Counted from the first letter of the stretch, positions 46,538 to 55,725 are shown. The stretch: DNA of 64,000 bases from Acidimicrobiales bacterium (GCA_030828465.1 JAURCL010000002.1:40636-104635); one strand, 5' to 3'. Notes: a model not told the origin generated them from the letters alone. Numbers and translations are program-made.

Positions 46538-47293
46538 GTGACCGACGGACCCGAACGGCCCGGCGACCGCCCGCCACCACCTCCCCCTCCGGATTTGCTC
46601 CCGCCTCCCGGGTCGGTGCCGACTCGGCGAATCGGCGGGATCGCAACGGCCTCCACCGTGCTCGTCGCTCTCACTGCCCTGTTCGGACTCGCCTACGCGG
46701 TGATGAACGCGCTGGCCGTCGACGACGCCCGGGCCTACCTCGACGGCGTCACCACCGAGGACGAGTTCATCAGTGCCTACGGCGGCGCGCTCACCGTTCA
46801 GCTGCTCCAGACGCTCTCGCAGGTCGCGGCCGGTGTGCTGTCGGTGCTGTGGATGTTCCGGATCACGTCGAACCATCGAGATCTCGGGCGCGACTCGTTC
46901 TGGGGTCCGGCTTGGGCGGTGGCCGGATGGTTCGTGCCGCCGCTCATCCTCTATGTGATTCCGTTCCTGGTCCTCCGTCAAATGTGGAAGGCCTCCGATC
47001 CCGGCCCCGATTGGAGGTCGAGTCGCGTTCCGCCGGTGGTCGGCATCTGGTTCGTCCTCTACGGCATCGCCCCACTCGCCGTCGTCGCCGCCCAAGGGTT
47101 CGGCGGAATGGGAGGGGTCGGCGCTGGGACCGACTCGGTGGCCGAACTCGTGGTCGACCAGCAGTCGGCGATCTGGGGTGCCGGGGTGCTCGGTGTGCTC
47201 GGCGCGGGCGCCTGGATCGTGTTGGTGCGAGCGATCACCGAGCGACATACGGCCCTCACCGCGGAGCGGCCCTCGTCTGGCGGAGCCTCCTGA
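46538..47293 (+). CDS. DUF4328 membrane protein
   Basis: 251 residues. A Pro-rich cytoplasmic N-terminus (eight consecutive Pro near residue 12) is followed by about five hydrophobic helices. The DUF4328 signature is visible as FWGPAWAVAGWFVPPL and FLVLRQMWKASDP. The function of the family is unknown. Pro-rich N-terminal tails are common among actinobacterial members. It is followed 3 nt later by sixA and may be co-transcribed with it. Confidence 0.78.
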   Translation: MTDGPERPGDRPPPPPPPDLLPPPGSVPTRRIGGIATASTVLVALTALFGLAYAVMNALAVDDARAYLDGVTTEDEFISAYGGALTVQLLQTLSQVAAGVLSVLWMFRITSNHRDLGRDSFWGPAWAVAGWFVPPLILYVIPFLVLRQMWKASDPGPDWRSSRVPPVVGIWFVLYGIAPLAVVAAQGFGGMGGVGAGTDSVAELVVDQQSAIWGAGVLGVLGAGAWIVLVRAITERHTALTAERPSSGGAS

Positions 47294-47296
47294 ACC

Positions 47297-47764
47297 GTGG
47301 CGATCTATCTGGTCCGTCACGCCAAGGCTGGGGAGCGACGCGTTTGGGACGGTGATGATCGCGACCGCCCTCTGAGCGGCAAGGGGCGGGACCAGGCGGC
47401 GGCGCTCGCGGCCCGATTGCGACCCCACGACCCGCCACTGCTGCTGTCGAGCTCCTACCTGCGCTGTGTGCAGACCCTCGAACCGCTGGCCGAGCTCTGC
47501 GGACTTCCGGTCACCGTCGAGTCACGGCTGACCGAGGATGAGCCCTTCGAACCGGTGCTCGACCTGCTCGGCGAGGTTCCGGATCGCAGCGTGCTCTGTA
47601 GCCACGGCGACATCATCCCAGCGACGATCGTCGCCCTCGAGCGTCGCGGCCTCGAGGTGCTCTCCACCCCCGACTGGCGAAAGGCCTCGGTCTGGGTGCT
47701 CAAACGATCCAAGAGCGGCCGGCTGTCGAAGGCCAAGTGCTGGCCCCCACCCGGCAAGAACTGA
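47297..47764 (+). CDS. SixA-like histidine phosphatase
   Basis: A 155-residue histidine phosphatase superfamily member (SixA branch). YLVRHAKAGER carries the nucleophilic His in the RHG-like motif, and SVLCSHGD supplies the second catalytic His. SixA of E. coli dephosphorylates phosphohistidine on phosphotransfer proteins; the target here is unknown. It starts at GTG 47297. It ends 5 bp from the convergent ccmI. Confidence 0.83.
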   Translation: MAIYLVRHAKAGERRVWDGDDRDRPLSGKGRDQAAALAARLRPHDPPLLLSSSYLRCVQTLEPLAELCGLPVTVESRLTEDEPFEPVLDLLGEVPDRSVLCSHGDIIPATIVALERRGLEVLSTPDWRKASVWVLKRSKSGRLSKAKCWPPPGKN

Positions 47765-47769
47765 CGGAG

Positions 47770-48495
47770 TCAGTCGGAGAGTTCCGCCAATTCGGCGGCG
47801 AGCCCCTCCACCAATCCTCGTACCTCCCCGGGCGGATCGGCGGCGAGGCAGCCGTCGATGAGCGGTCGGGCGGTGGTCGCGTCTCCAACGAACCGGAACT
47901 GGATGATCCCGAGGAAACAGTACGGGTCCGGGTAGGTGGGGTCCGACTCGATGGCGGCGACGAGATCGTCGACCCCGGAGCGCAGCAGTTGCTCAGCGCT
48001 GTCGACCTCGTCGGCGCCACGGGCCAGCAACGCCCGGGTCCAACCCCGGTAGGCGAGCGCCTCGGGTTGCCCCGGCTCGATGGCGAGCACCCGGTCGTAG
48101 GCGTCGACGGCCGCCTCGAGATCACCCATTCCGGTCTGCCGGGCGGCGACCAGCAGTCGGGTCACCTCATCGCGCGGATCAAGTCCGGTGATCTGCTCCC
48201 CGGGGAGTCGCTGACCGGAGGAGGAAGCGACGAACCACGAGGAGAGCGCGGCCGCGACAACTACGGCGACCGCGACGACCGGTTTCCGTCGATGCCCTCG
48301 TGACGCCGGCTGCTCCGGAGGTGCGGGGTCCTCGAGGAGGCGGGCGATGCGGGCGGCGCGGGCGGTGTAGCCGTCGAGCAGTCGGCGGTGGTCCTCCTCG
48401 TCGACGTCTCCAGCCTCGCGTTCGCGTTCGAGGTCGTCGATCGAGGCGAGCAGGAATTCGAGTTCGTCGCGGAGGGCGTGGTCGTCGGTGGTCAC
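47770..48495 (-). CDS. ccmI: CcmI-like TPR protein of cytochrome c maturation
   Basis: A 241-residue membrane protein. The N-terminal cytoplasmic helix (ELEFLLASIDDLEREREAGD) matches the start of CcmI. One transmembrane segment lies near residues 73-92, followed by a periplasmic TPR domain (LEAAVDAYDRVLAIEPGQPEA). CcmI presents apocytochrome to the CcmF/H heme ligation complex. GTG 48495 overlaps the ccmH stop (GTGA). It is the last gene of the ccm operon. Confidence 0.8.
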   Translation of the reverse strand: MTTDDHALRDELEFLLASIDDLEREREAGDVDEEDHRRLLDGYTARAARIARLLEDPAPPEQPASRGHRRKPVVAVAVVVAAALSSWFVASSSGQRLPGEQITGLDPRDEVTRLLVAARQTGMGDLEAAVDAYDRVLAIEPGQPEALAYRGWTRALLARGADEVDSAEQLLRSGVDDLVAAIESDPTYPDPYCFLGIIQFRFVGDATTARPLIDGCLAADPPGEVRGLVEGLAAELAELSD

Positions 48496-48974
48496 GACTC
48501 CTCCGTGGCGCCGTCGTTGGCGGCGCGGAGCCGTTCGACGATGCGGCGGTCCTCCTCGGTCGCCTCGCCGATCGTCGCCGACTCCACCCTCCAGCGTCGG
48601 AAGGCCGCGCCGAGGGCGGCGATCGCGACCACGGCGGCGGTGACCGGCAGCGCCCAAGCCAGCGCGTCGAGTCCGGTGGCTCTCGGCACGAGGAGCACCT
48701 GGGCGCCGTAGGCCTCGGCGACCCCGGCGATCACGGCGTCGTCGTCAAGCGCTCCCCCTCGCACACCTTCTCGGATGGCGGAGCGGATCGCCTCCGAGGC
48801 CGGGTTCCGCGACTCGTAGACGCTCTCACCGTCGCAGACCGGGCAGGCGATTCGTCGGCTGATGGCGTCGATCCGGTCGCCCGGGTCAAGCGGACCCCGA
48901 TCGCGAGTGGCGCCGACCGCGAGGGCGCCGACGCCCACAAAGAGCACGAGCAGCCACGAGAGACGTCGGCTCAT
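48492..48974 (-). CDS. ccmH: Cytochrome c biogenesis thiol protein CcmH
   Basis: A 160-residue membrane protein with an N-terminal anchor and the redox motif RIACPVCDGESVYES (CxxC), which reduces the CXXCH motif of apocytochrome c. A second transmembrane helix near residues 100-120 is followed by a charged tail. ATG 48974 overlaps the ccmG stop (ATGA). A 33-residue longer reading is not supported. Confidence 0.88.
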   Translation of the reverse strand: MSRRLSWLLVLFVGVGALAVGATRDRGPLDPGDRIDAISRRIACPVCDGESVYESRNPASEAIRSAIREGVRGGALDDDAVIAGVAEAYGAQVLLVPRATGLDALAWALPVTAAVVAIAALGAAFRRWRVESATIGEATEEDRRIVERLRAANDGATEES

Positions 48975-49516
48975 GCTCCCTGCCTCAGGCGCTGGATGGT
49001 GGTGGAGAGAAATTCGGCGGTGACCTCGCCGATCGCTCGCGCCCGCACAATCCCCGCCGGATCGATGATCCACGTCTCGGGCACCTGGGCCACCCCGAAG
49101 GAGTTCTGGAAGTTGAAGGCGTCGTCGAACACGATCGGCCAGTCACCCCCGTTCTCGGCGAAGAACCGCTCGACGGCATCACGGTCGTCGTGCTGGACGA
49201 TCGTGTGCAACTCGGCACCGAGCGATCCGAGTCGCTCCTGATCCGCGGCGAAGGCGACGAGTTCGGGGTGCTCCCGTTGGCAGGGGATGCAGGTGGAGGT
49301 GAAGAAGTTGAGCACCACCCACGAGCCGCGGCGTCGGGCGAGTTCGAAGGTGGAGCCGTCCTGAGCGGTCCCGACGGCAGCCGGGGCGGGCTGGTCGAGA
49401 AGGGTCGTCGACGCCGTCGGCCCGCTGTCGGGGGCCGCGCGCACGAGCACCACCAGGAGTCCGAGCACCACGACGGCGGTTGCGAGAGCGGCCAGACGGG
49501 CCGGTCGGGCGGTCAC
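48971..49516 (-). CDS. ccmG: Thioredoxin-like CcmG/ResA protein
   Basis: A 181-residue membrane-anchored thioredoxin (anchor about residues 7-27). NFFTSTCIPCQREHPEL carries the redox CxxC, and VPETWIIDPAG is the cis-Pro region. It supplies reductant for apocytochrome thiols via CcmH. GTG 49516 overlaps the ccmF stop (GTGA). Longer upstream frames are antisense or out of context. Confidence 0.9.
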   Translation of the reverse strand: MTARPARLAALATAVVVLGLLVVLVRAAPDSGPTASTTLLDQPAPAAVGTAQDGSTFELARRRGSWVVLNFFTSTCIPCQREHPELVAFAADQERLGSLGAELHTIVQHDDRDAVERFFAENGGDWPIVFDDAFNFQNSFGVAQVPETWIIDPAGIVRARAIGEVTAEFLSTTIQRLRQGA

Positions 49517-51489
49517 CGCTCGGTCGCTCCCACCACCACCGAGGTGGGATCGGTCGGTCGTCGGTGGAGTCGAGAGGGAATCGCGCTCATCACAGTTCCG
49601 ATCGCCATGAGGGCTCCTCCGATCCAGAGCCACAGGATCATCGGCTTCACGAACACCCTCAGCACGACCGTCGACGCCTCCGGGGACGGCGGGTTCGTGC
49701 CGTCGATCGTCAGATAGACGTCCTTGGCGAGACCGGTTCGCACACTCGGGGTGCCGATGGTCATCCCCATCTGGAGGTAGGTGGTCACGGCGGGTCCGTA
49801 GACCTTCGTTCTGTCGAGCAGCACATTGGCCCTCGCCGTGTCGGTCCGCGCGTCGCGTTCGTTGACCACCTCGACGAGTTCGAAGGTGTGCCCACCCCAG
49901 GCGACCTCGCGTCCCCGTTCGAGTTCGATGGTCGCTGAGTGAGTGTGTGAGTTCGAGGCGGCCAGCGCGACCGCGAGGAGGATGACGCCGAGATGCACGA
50001 TCATTCCGCCGTTCGCTCGACCGACGAGTCCGCGCCAGCCGTGACGGCGCGTGGCGAGCGCGATCTGGCGGAGCGCGGCTCCGGCGGCGAACCCGCCGAG
50101 ACCGAAGGCGAGCAGGGGCGCCCACCCGTCCGCCCCGGTCAACACGGCGACGACCAGGGTCGCCACTCCGATGCGCGCGGGCCACAGCAGCCTCGATGAC
50201 AGCAGTTCGGTCGACGCGGTACGCCAGGGCAGCACCGGGGCCACCGCCATCAAGAAGAGCAGGGTGAGCCCGATCGGCATCGACAACCGGTCGAAGTAGG
50301 GCGCCCCGACGACGGTCTGGCGACCCTGGACCACCTCGATGATCAGCGGGAAGACGGTGCCGAGCAACACGATGAAGGCGAAGAGCGCGAAGACGACGTT
50401 GTTGGCGAGGAAGGCGCCCTCCCGTGAGATCGGGGAATCGATCGTGCCGGGGGCCCGAAGACGGTCACCTCGCCAGCCGATGAGCCCGATCGACACGGCG
50501 ACGACGAGGGCGAAGAACCCGAGGAGGTAGCCGTCGACCTCACCGGCAGCGAAGGCGTGGACGCTGTTGATGATCCCCGATCGAGTGAGGAAGGTGCCGA
50601 GGATGGTGAGGGAGAACGTGGCGACGAGGAGCGACAGGTTCCAGACGCGCAGCATCCCGCGCCGCTGCTGAACGAGGACCGAATGGATGTAGGCCGTGCC
50701 GGTCAGCCAGGGCAGCAAACTCGCGTTCTCGACCGGATCCCATGCCCATACCCCGCTCCATCCGAGCACCTCGTAGCTCCACCAGCCGCCGAGGAGGATT
50801 CCGATCGTGAGGAACCCCCAGGAGAAGAGCGCCCAGCGGCGGGTCTCGACGAGCCATCCCTCCCCGACCCGACCGGTCACGAGGGCCGCTATCGCGAACG
50901 CGAAGGGCACGGTGAACCCGACGTAACCGAGGTAGAGGATCGGCGGGTGGAACAGCACGAGGATGTGGTTCTGCAGCAGTGGGTTCGGTCCGGGGCCGTC
51001 GAAACCGATGGGCACGCCGGGTCCCTCCCGAAACGGTGAGGCCGGGCCGAAGGAGATCAGCGCGAAGAAGGTCGTGACCACGTACATCACCACGAGCGCC
51101 CAGGCCACCAAGGGGTCGTCGCGTCGCGCCCGGAACCGAAGGGCCACCGCCGCCGTGAACGCCGCGAGCACGAGCACCCAGAGCAGGATCGAACCCTCAA
51201 GGGCACTCCACATCGCGGCGATGTTGTAGAGGGTCGGTGTCGTTGACGAGCCGACCTGCTGGACGAATTCGATCGAGTAGTCGCGTTGGGCGAGCGCGAT
51301 CTGCATCATCACCACCGACAGCACCGTGCCGATGAGCAGCGGCCAGGCGAAAAGATGGGTCTGCGCGACGGCGCGACGGTTACCGCCGATGAGTGCCACC
51401 GCTCCCGATGCCGCCCCGACCGACGCGGCGACGAGGGTGACGAGCAGCCCGGCGTTCCCGAGGGCGAGGTTCAAGCTGAGGGCTGGCAC
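49513..51489 (-). CDS. ccmF: Heme lyase subunit CcmF
   Basis: A 658-residue polytopic membrane protein (about 14-15 helices) of the heme-handling protein family. The tryptophan-rich WWD-type signature is GWSGVWAWDPVENASLLPW, preceded by the conserved heme-handling region. A large periplasmic domain near the C-terminus (EVAWGGHTFELVEV) is typical. It ligates heme to apocytochrome with CcmH/I. GTG 51489, with GGGAG 5 nt upstream, is preferred; a TTG 15 nt later overlaps the ccmE stop. Confidence 0.93.
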   Translation of the reverse strand: MPALSLNLALGNAGLLVTLVAASVGAASGAVALIGGNRRAVAQTHLFAWPLLIGTVLSVVMMQIALAQRDYSIEFVQQVGSSTTPTLYNIAAMWSALEGSILLWVLVLAAFTAAVALRFRARRDDPLVAWALVVMYVVTTFFALISFGPASPFREGPGVPIGFDGPGPNPLLQNHILVLFHPPILYLGYVGFTVPFAFAIAALVTGRVGEGWLVETRRWALFSWGFLTIGILLGGWWSYEVLGWSGVWAWDPVENASLLPWLTGTAYIHSVLVQQRRGMLRVWNLSLLVATFSLTILGTFLTRSGIINSVHAFAAGEVDGYLLGFFALVVAVSIGLIGWRGDRLRAPGTIDSPISREGAFLANNVVFALFAFIVLLGTVFPLIIEVVQGRQTVVGAPYFDRLSMPIGLTLLFLMAVAPVLPWRTASTELLSSRLLWPARIGVATLVVAVLTGADGWAPLLAFGLGGFAAGAALRQIALATRRHGWRGLVGRANGGMIVHLGVILLAVALAASNSHTHSATIELERGREVAWGGHTFELVEVVNERDARTDTARANVLLDRTKVYGPAVTTYLQMGMTIGTPSVRTGLAKDVYLTIDGTNPPSPEASTVVLRVFVKPMILWLWIGGALMAIGTVMSAIPSRLHRRPTDPTSVVVGATER

Positions 51490-51956
51490 GCCGACTCCCG
51501 TGCCTCGGTGAGGCGCGCGTCGTTCACGCTGACGTACTCGTCGGAGTGCTTCACCTCGACCCGGTCGCCCATGAAGCGATCGTTCGAGGAGTCGAAGTAG
51601 CCGTGGACCACGACGGGGATGCATTCCTTGAAGATCCCGCCGGGTTCGCCGTCGTAGTCGACGCCGATGGTGACGTCGTCGAACTCGATATCGAAACTTG
51701 TGGTGAGCCCGTCGCTCTCCACCGAACCTTCGGTGACAGTGCCCTGCAAGCGGAGCCGTCGATCGCGGTCGCACCCATCTCGGAGCCCCACCTCGTCGAC
51801 ATTGCAGTAGTAGTCGACGGCCGAGGTGAGGAAGCGGGTCACCACGACCCCACCGGCGAGGATCGCTGCCACGAGAACGAGCGAGGGCAGCACCCGGCGA
51901 GGGCGGCGCCCGACGACGGGTTCGACCGGTCGGGGGGACAGGTCGGGGGAGGTCAC
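51471..51956 (-). CDS. ccmE: Heme chaperone CcmE
   Basis: A 161-residue periplasmic heme chaperone with one N-terminal anchor (about residues 22-44) and an OB-fold domain. The heme-binding site is VEVKHSDEYVS: the covalent-ligand His in HxxxY form, which classes it with the standard bacterial CcmE rather than the Cys-type archaeal form. GTG 51956 overlaps the ccmD stop (GTGA). The 3' end overlaps ccmF by 19 nt. Confidence 0.92.
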   Translation of the reverse strand: MTSPDLSPRPVEPVVGRRPRRVLPSLVLVAAILAGGVVVTRFLTSAVDYYCNVDEVGLRDGCDRDRRLRLQGTVTEGSVESDGLTTSFDIEFDDVTIGVDYDGEPGGIFKECIPVVVHGYFDSSNDRFMGDRVEVKHSDEYVSVNDARLTEARESACQPSA

Positions 51957-52105
51957 GTCCAGTACTTCTCCTCGTCATCGACGAGTCGGCCCGAGCGACG
52001 ACCGGCGCGCAACACCCAGAGCGCGAACGAACCGATCACGGCGACGGTGGCGGCGTAGGCGCCGAGGATGAATCCGGCGTCGCGCATGGCGATCACCGTG
52101 GTCAC
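51953..52105 (-). CDS. ccmD: CcmD-like small membrane protein
   Basis: A 50-residue protein. It begins MTTVIAMRDAG, continues with a single transmembrane helix (about residues 12-33) and ends in a charged tail RRSGRLVDDEEKYW. Its size, position between ccmC and ccmE and topology fit CcmD, which helps release holo-CcmE from CcmABC. GTG 52105 overlaps the ccmC stop and its TGA overlaps the ccmE GTG, so it is coupled on both sides. Confidence 0.8.
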   Translation of the reverse strand: MTTVIAMRDAGFILGAYAATVAVIGSFALWVLRAGRRSGRLVDDEEKYWT

Positions 52106-52884
52106 GACCCACCGCCAGACGGACTGCTCGAGGACACCTCGGCGCGACGCTCGGCGATCGCGCGGTCGAGTCCGCGGCTGGCCAGGAGATCATCCAGGGC
52201 GATGGTGCGGGTGCGATGGAGCAGGAGCCAGACGAACAGCAGGGTAAACGCGATCACACCGCTGAAGAGCGTGAAGAGCATGAGGCCGTCGATGTCGACG
52301 TCGAGATCGGTATCGAGGATGGTCGCCTCCTGATGGAGGCTTCTCCAGAGCCGGACGCTCCAGTGCACGAGGGGAATCTCGACGACGGCGAGCAGGCCGA
52401 TCACCGCGCTCCGGCGAGCACGTCGCTCTCTGGTGCCATCGAGTCCTCGAACGGCGAGGTAGCCGATGTAGGTGACGAACAGCAGAGCGGTCGTGGTGAG
52501 CCGCGCGTCCCACTGCCAGTAGACGCCCCAGGTGATGCGACCCCAGAGCGATCCGCTGATCAGGGTGAGCGCCATGAACACGACCCCGATCTCGGCGCTC
52601 GCACCGGCGACGCGATCGAATCCGAGCGAGTGGCGCTTCCCGAAGAGGTAGAGGCCCGAGCACACCGCGGTCACGATGAACGCGAGATAGGCGAGCCAGA
52701 CGGTTGGGACGTGGACGTACATGATGCGCACGGCGTCGCCTTGGTCGATGTCGGCGGGTGAGAGGACGAGTCCGAAGAGGAGAAGCCAGCCGAGCATGAC
52801 CAGCGTGACGATGCCGAGCACTCGCGTCGCTCGGGTTCCGGTGGCGCGTCGAGCGGTCGGCTGCGGGGAGGTGGTGGGGGTCAT
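52102..52884 (-). CDS. ccmC: Heme-handling membrane protein CcmC
   Basis: A 260-residue protein with about six helices. The WWD-type heme site reads WGVYWQWDARLTTT, flanked by His residues in MYVHVPTVW and PLVHWSV, as in CcmC proteins. It delivers heme to CcmE. A variable C-terminal tail (about residues 225-260) is cytoplasmic and Ser-rich. It overlaps ccmD by GTGA and follows ccmB with a 16-nt gap. Confidence 0.93.
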   Translation of the reverse strand: MTPTTSPQPTARRATGTRATRVLGIVTLVMLGWLLLFGLVLSPADIDQGDAVRIMYVHVPTVWLAYLAFIVTAVCSGLYLFGKRHSLGFDRVAGASAEIGVVFMALTLISGSLWGRITWGVYWQWDARLTTTALLFVTYIGYLAVRGLDGTRERRARRSAVIGLLAVVEIPLVHWSVRLWRSLHQEATILDTDLDVDIDGLMLFTLFSGVIAFTLLFVWLLLHRTRTIALDDLLASRGLDRAIAERRAEVSSSSPSGGGS

Positions 52885-52900
52885 CGGTTCGTCTCGCTGC

Positions 52901-53590
52901 TCAGTCCTCGATCAGGGTTCCGAAGGCGAGGGCTCCGCTCACGCCGACCGCCACGGCGAAGACGGTGAGCAGCCCCACCCAGGGCCACCCCTCCGACACC
53001 GCCGTCCGGTCGGTTCCGAGCGCTGCCTCAACACCTCTCGTCGCCCCGATCAGGACGGGCGCCGCCACCGGGAGAATGAGCAGGGGGAGCAGAGTCTCCC
53101 GGCCCGGACCACCGGCTGCGAGGCCTCCGTAGATGGTACCGAGGGCGGCCAGTGCGCACGTTGCCGAGATCGCTGTTGTGACGAGGAGCACGATGCCCTC
53201 CGCACGGGGCTCCGCGCCATAGAGCACGACCGCGAGTCCGAGGAGCACCGTGATCAAGGCGATGAGTTCGCAGGCGAGCGCGGCGGCCTTCCCGATGAAG
53301 AGCGCCACCGGGTCGACGCCGGCGACGCGGAGTGATTCGAGGGCCCCGTCGGCGGTCTCGATGGCGAACGAACGTTGCACGGTGATCAGCGTCGAGAAGA
53401 GGACGGCCAGCCAGATGAGGCCCGGAGCGGACCGTTCAAGTACACCGCCGGTCCCGAGGGCGAAGGCGAAGACCACCATCACGAGACCGGAGAACGGCAG
53501 CACCTGGTTCACGAGCACCCGTGACCGCCGTTCCACCAGGAGGTCCTTGGCGGCGATCCTTCGCGCGGTGCGAAGACGACCCACGGTCAT
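52901..53590 (-). CDS. ccmB: Heme exporter permease subunit CcmB
   Basis: A 229-residue membrane protein with six predicted helices. The N-terminal AAKDLLVERRSRVLVNQVLPF and GALESLRVAGVDPVALFIGK match the CcmB family. With CcmA it forms the ABC module that, using ATP, releases heme-loaded CcmE. Its ATG overlaps the ccmA stop (ATGA). Confidence 0.92.
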   Translation of the reverse strand: MTVGRLRTARRIAAKDLLVERRSRVLVNQVLPFSGLVMVVFAFALGTGGVLERSAPGLIWLAVLFSTLITVQRSFAIETADGALESLRVAGVDPVALFIGKAAALACELIALITVLLGLAVVLYGAEPRAEGIVLLVTTAISATCALAALGTIYGGLAAGGPGRETLLPLLILPVAAPVLIGATRGVEAALGTDRTAVSEGWPWVGLLTVFAVAVGVSGALAFGTLIED

Positions 53591-54273
53591 GCCGCCTCCA
53601 CCACGACGCCGCCCACCACCGTGACCTCGCGGTCGGCGAGGTCACGGCTTCGGTTGAGGTCGTGGCTCGCGAGCATCACGGTGACACCCGAGGCGGCGGC
53701 CAGCCTGATCAGCGCGTCGAGTTCGGTCCGGCCGTCCGGATCGAGACCGGCGTGGGGTTCGTCGAGCAGCCAGAGCTCAGCGCGCCTGACGAGGAGTACG
53801 GCGAGAGCCGTACGACGCCGCTGTCCGGCCGACAGCGCCGCCACCCTGACATCGGCGAGCCTCCCGGCGAGGCCGGCGGCCTCGACCGCGCGATCGGTCT
53901 CCTCGGTTGTCGCGCCGACGAGCTCGGACCAGAACGAGAGGTTCTCCGACACGGTGAGGTCGCCGTAGAGGCCGTTGCGGTGACCGAGGAGGCCGACGCG
54001 CTGACGGAGGGCCGCGCGGTCACCGGTGAGATCGACGCCGAGCACCCGGGCGCTGCCCCGGGCGACGGGCACCAGTCCCGCGCAGACGTTGAGCAGGGTC
54101 GTCTTCCCGGCGCCGTTGGGTCCGGCGACCAGAACCACCTCGCCTCGGGCCACGGTCAGGTCGAGCCCGGACAGGGCGGGGAAGCCGCCGAGCAGAGCGA
54201 TCACACCGCTCATCTCGACCGCCGCGGCGCCGGACATCGCGTCGCCCGCTGGAGTCCCACCGGATCCGTCCAT
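53587..54273 (-). CDS. ccmA: Heme exporter ATP-binding subunit CcmA
   Basis: A 228-residue ABC ATPase with Walker A GPNGAGKTT, the degenerate signature LSAGQRRRTALA typical of CcmA, and Walker B LWLLDEP. It is the first gene of the nine-gene ccm operon. ATG 54273 is 9 nt from TAGCGT on the minus strand; an in-frame ATG at 54237 is possible. Confidence 0.92.
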   Translation of the reverse strand: MDGSGGTPAGDAMSGAAAVEMSGVIALLGGFPALSGLDLTVARGEVVLVAGPNGAGKTTLLNVCAGLVPVARGSARVLGVDLTGDRAALRQRVGLLGHRNGLYGDLTVSENLSFWSELVGATTEETDRAVEAAGLAGRLADVRVAALSAGQRRRTALAVLLVRRAELWLLDEPHAGLDPDGRTELDALIRLAAASGVTVMLASHDLNRSRDLADREVTVVGGVVVEAA

Positions 54274-54334
54274 GGTCCTGTCACGCTACGCCGACCCTGC
54301 CCCGCCGGCACTCCGGGCCGGCCGGGCTCACCGG

Positions 54335-54347
54335 TAGTTTCGTTCCG
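54335..54347 (+). promoter_or_regulatory. Leaderless promoter -10 for the sortase
   Basis: TAGTTT (54335-54340) is 7 nt from the GTG at 54348. No SD is present. Confidence 0.5.
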
Positions 54348-55712
54348 GTGAAGCGGCGGTCTCAGCGACGGCTCGAGCCGAACCGGCGTCCGACGCCGCC
54401 TCCGAGAGAACTCGCTGTGCGCGCTGTCAGGAGGGGTCGGGGATCTCGAGGCGCCGATCTGTGGAGGTCGTGGCGGGAGTCTCGTCGCGCCCGGTGGGAC
54501 CTTCCGCCGGAGCCTCATGACTGGCGTTGGGCGGTTGGGCTCCTCGGGCGCACCCTCGTCGTGGTCGGCCTCCTGATGCTCGGGTTCGTCGGCTACCAGC
54601 TCTGGGGAACCGGCATCGAGACCGCGCGCGCTCAGGCTGACCTCCGCGAGCGCCTCGATGACCGGTTCACCTCAACCGTGATCACGGCAGATCGAGTCGA
54701 CAGCGAGGCGGCGAGCGCGCCGACGACCATCGCACCATCAACCGGGCCCTCGACCACGGAGTCGACCAGCGTCGCGACCGACGAGCCGGCGATTGCGACG
54801 ACCACCGAGGCGGATGATCCCCGACCGGAGGAGAGCCGCGCCGAACCGTTCCTGCCCGGTGATCCGATCGCACGACTCGAGATGCCGTCGATCGGGACCG
54901 ACCACATCGTGGTCGCCGGAATCGGCGTTGAGGAACTGCGTCTCGGTCCCGGCCACTTCCCCGACACCCCCCTGCCCGGTCAGCTCGGCAACGCGGCCAT
55001 CGCTGGCCATCGCACGACCTACGGACAACCCTTTCATGATGTCGATCGACTGATCGTCGGCGACGACATCGTGGTGACCACTGAGGCGGGTCGCTTCACC
55101 TACGTGGTCGACGACATCTCCATCGTGCTCCCCTCCGACTACCAGGTCGTCTCGACCATCGACCCGTCACGAGCGACGCTGACGCTCACCTCTTGCCATC
55201 CGAAGTGGTCGGCGGCGCAGCGGATCATCGTCCACGCCGATCTCGATCCCGAGCGCTCGGACACGGTCGGAGTCGCCACCGATTACCGCGGGACAGCGCT
55301 GTGGGGCGACCCGGTCGCGGTCGCCTCGGAGGAGCCGGTTCCTGTCGCCTCGACCACGACACCCGCCATCGCGAACCCGACCAGCAGCATCGCGACCAGT
55401 ACGACGCTGGCCAGCGCAACGCCCACCAGCACGACACCGGCCGCGGTGCCATCGATCTCCGACTCCGCCCCTGCCCCTGCCCCTGCGCCGATCGCAGACG
55501 TGTTCGCCCGGGGATGGTTCCATGATCCGGCCGCTCTCTGGCATGTGGCCGCCTGGGGTGGCGCGCTGGCCGCCGTTGTCGGGGTAGTGCTGCGGATCAG
55601 CCGTCGGCGTAGGAGCCACCTCGTCGGAATCGCCTACGGGCTGGTCCCCGGCCTCGTGTTGCTCTACTTCGTCTACGAGAACGTCAACCGACTGCTTCCG
55701 CCGGATCTCTGA
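54348..55712 (+). CDS. Sortase (class E-like) with C-terminal membrane helices
   Basis: A 454-residue cell-surface transpeptidase. A basic cytoplasmic N-terminus and one transmembrane helix (about 62-84) lead through a Thr/Ser-rich linker to the sortase domain. Catalytic residues are His221 (AGHRTTYG), Cys283 (LTLTSCHPKWS) and Arg292. After the domain comes a Thr/Ala/Pro-rich stretch and two further hydrophobic helices (about 402-420 and 428-447). Those extra C-terminal helices are uncommon. No substrate with an obvious LPxTG-like signal is in the window. Confidence 0.86.
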   Translation: MKRRSQRRLEPNRRPTPPPRELAVRAVRRGRGSRGADLWRSWRESRRARWDLPPEPHDWRWAVGLLGRTLVVVGLLMLGFVGYQLWGTGIETARAQADLRERLDDRFTSTVITADRVDSEAASAPTTIAPSTGPSTTESTSVATDEPAIATTTEADDPRPEESRAEPFLPGDPIARLEMPSIGTDHIVVAGIGVEELRLGPGHFPDTPLPGQLGNAAIAGHRTTYGQPFHDVDRLIVGDDIVVTTEAGRFTYVVDDISIVLPSDYQVVSTIDPSRATLTLTSCHPKWSAAQRIIVHADLDPERSDTVGVATDYRGTALWGDPVAVASEEPVPVASTTTPAIANPTSSIATSTTLASATPTSTTPAAVPSISDSAPAPAPAPIADVFARGWFHDPAALWHVAAWGGALAAVVGVVLRISRRRRSHLVGIAYGLVPGLVLLYFVYENVNRLLPPDL

Positions 55713-55725
55713 GCCGGCTCGCCAG

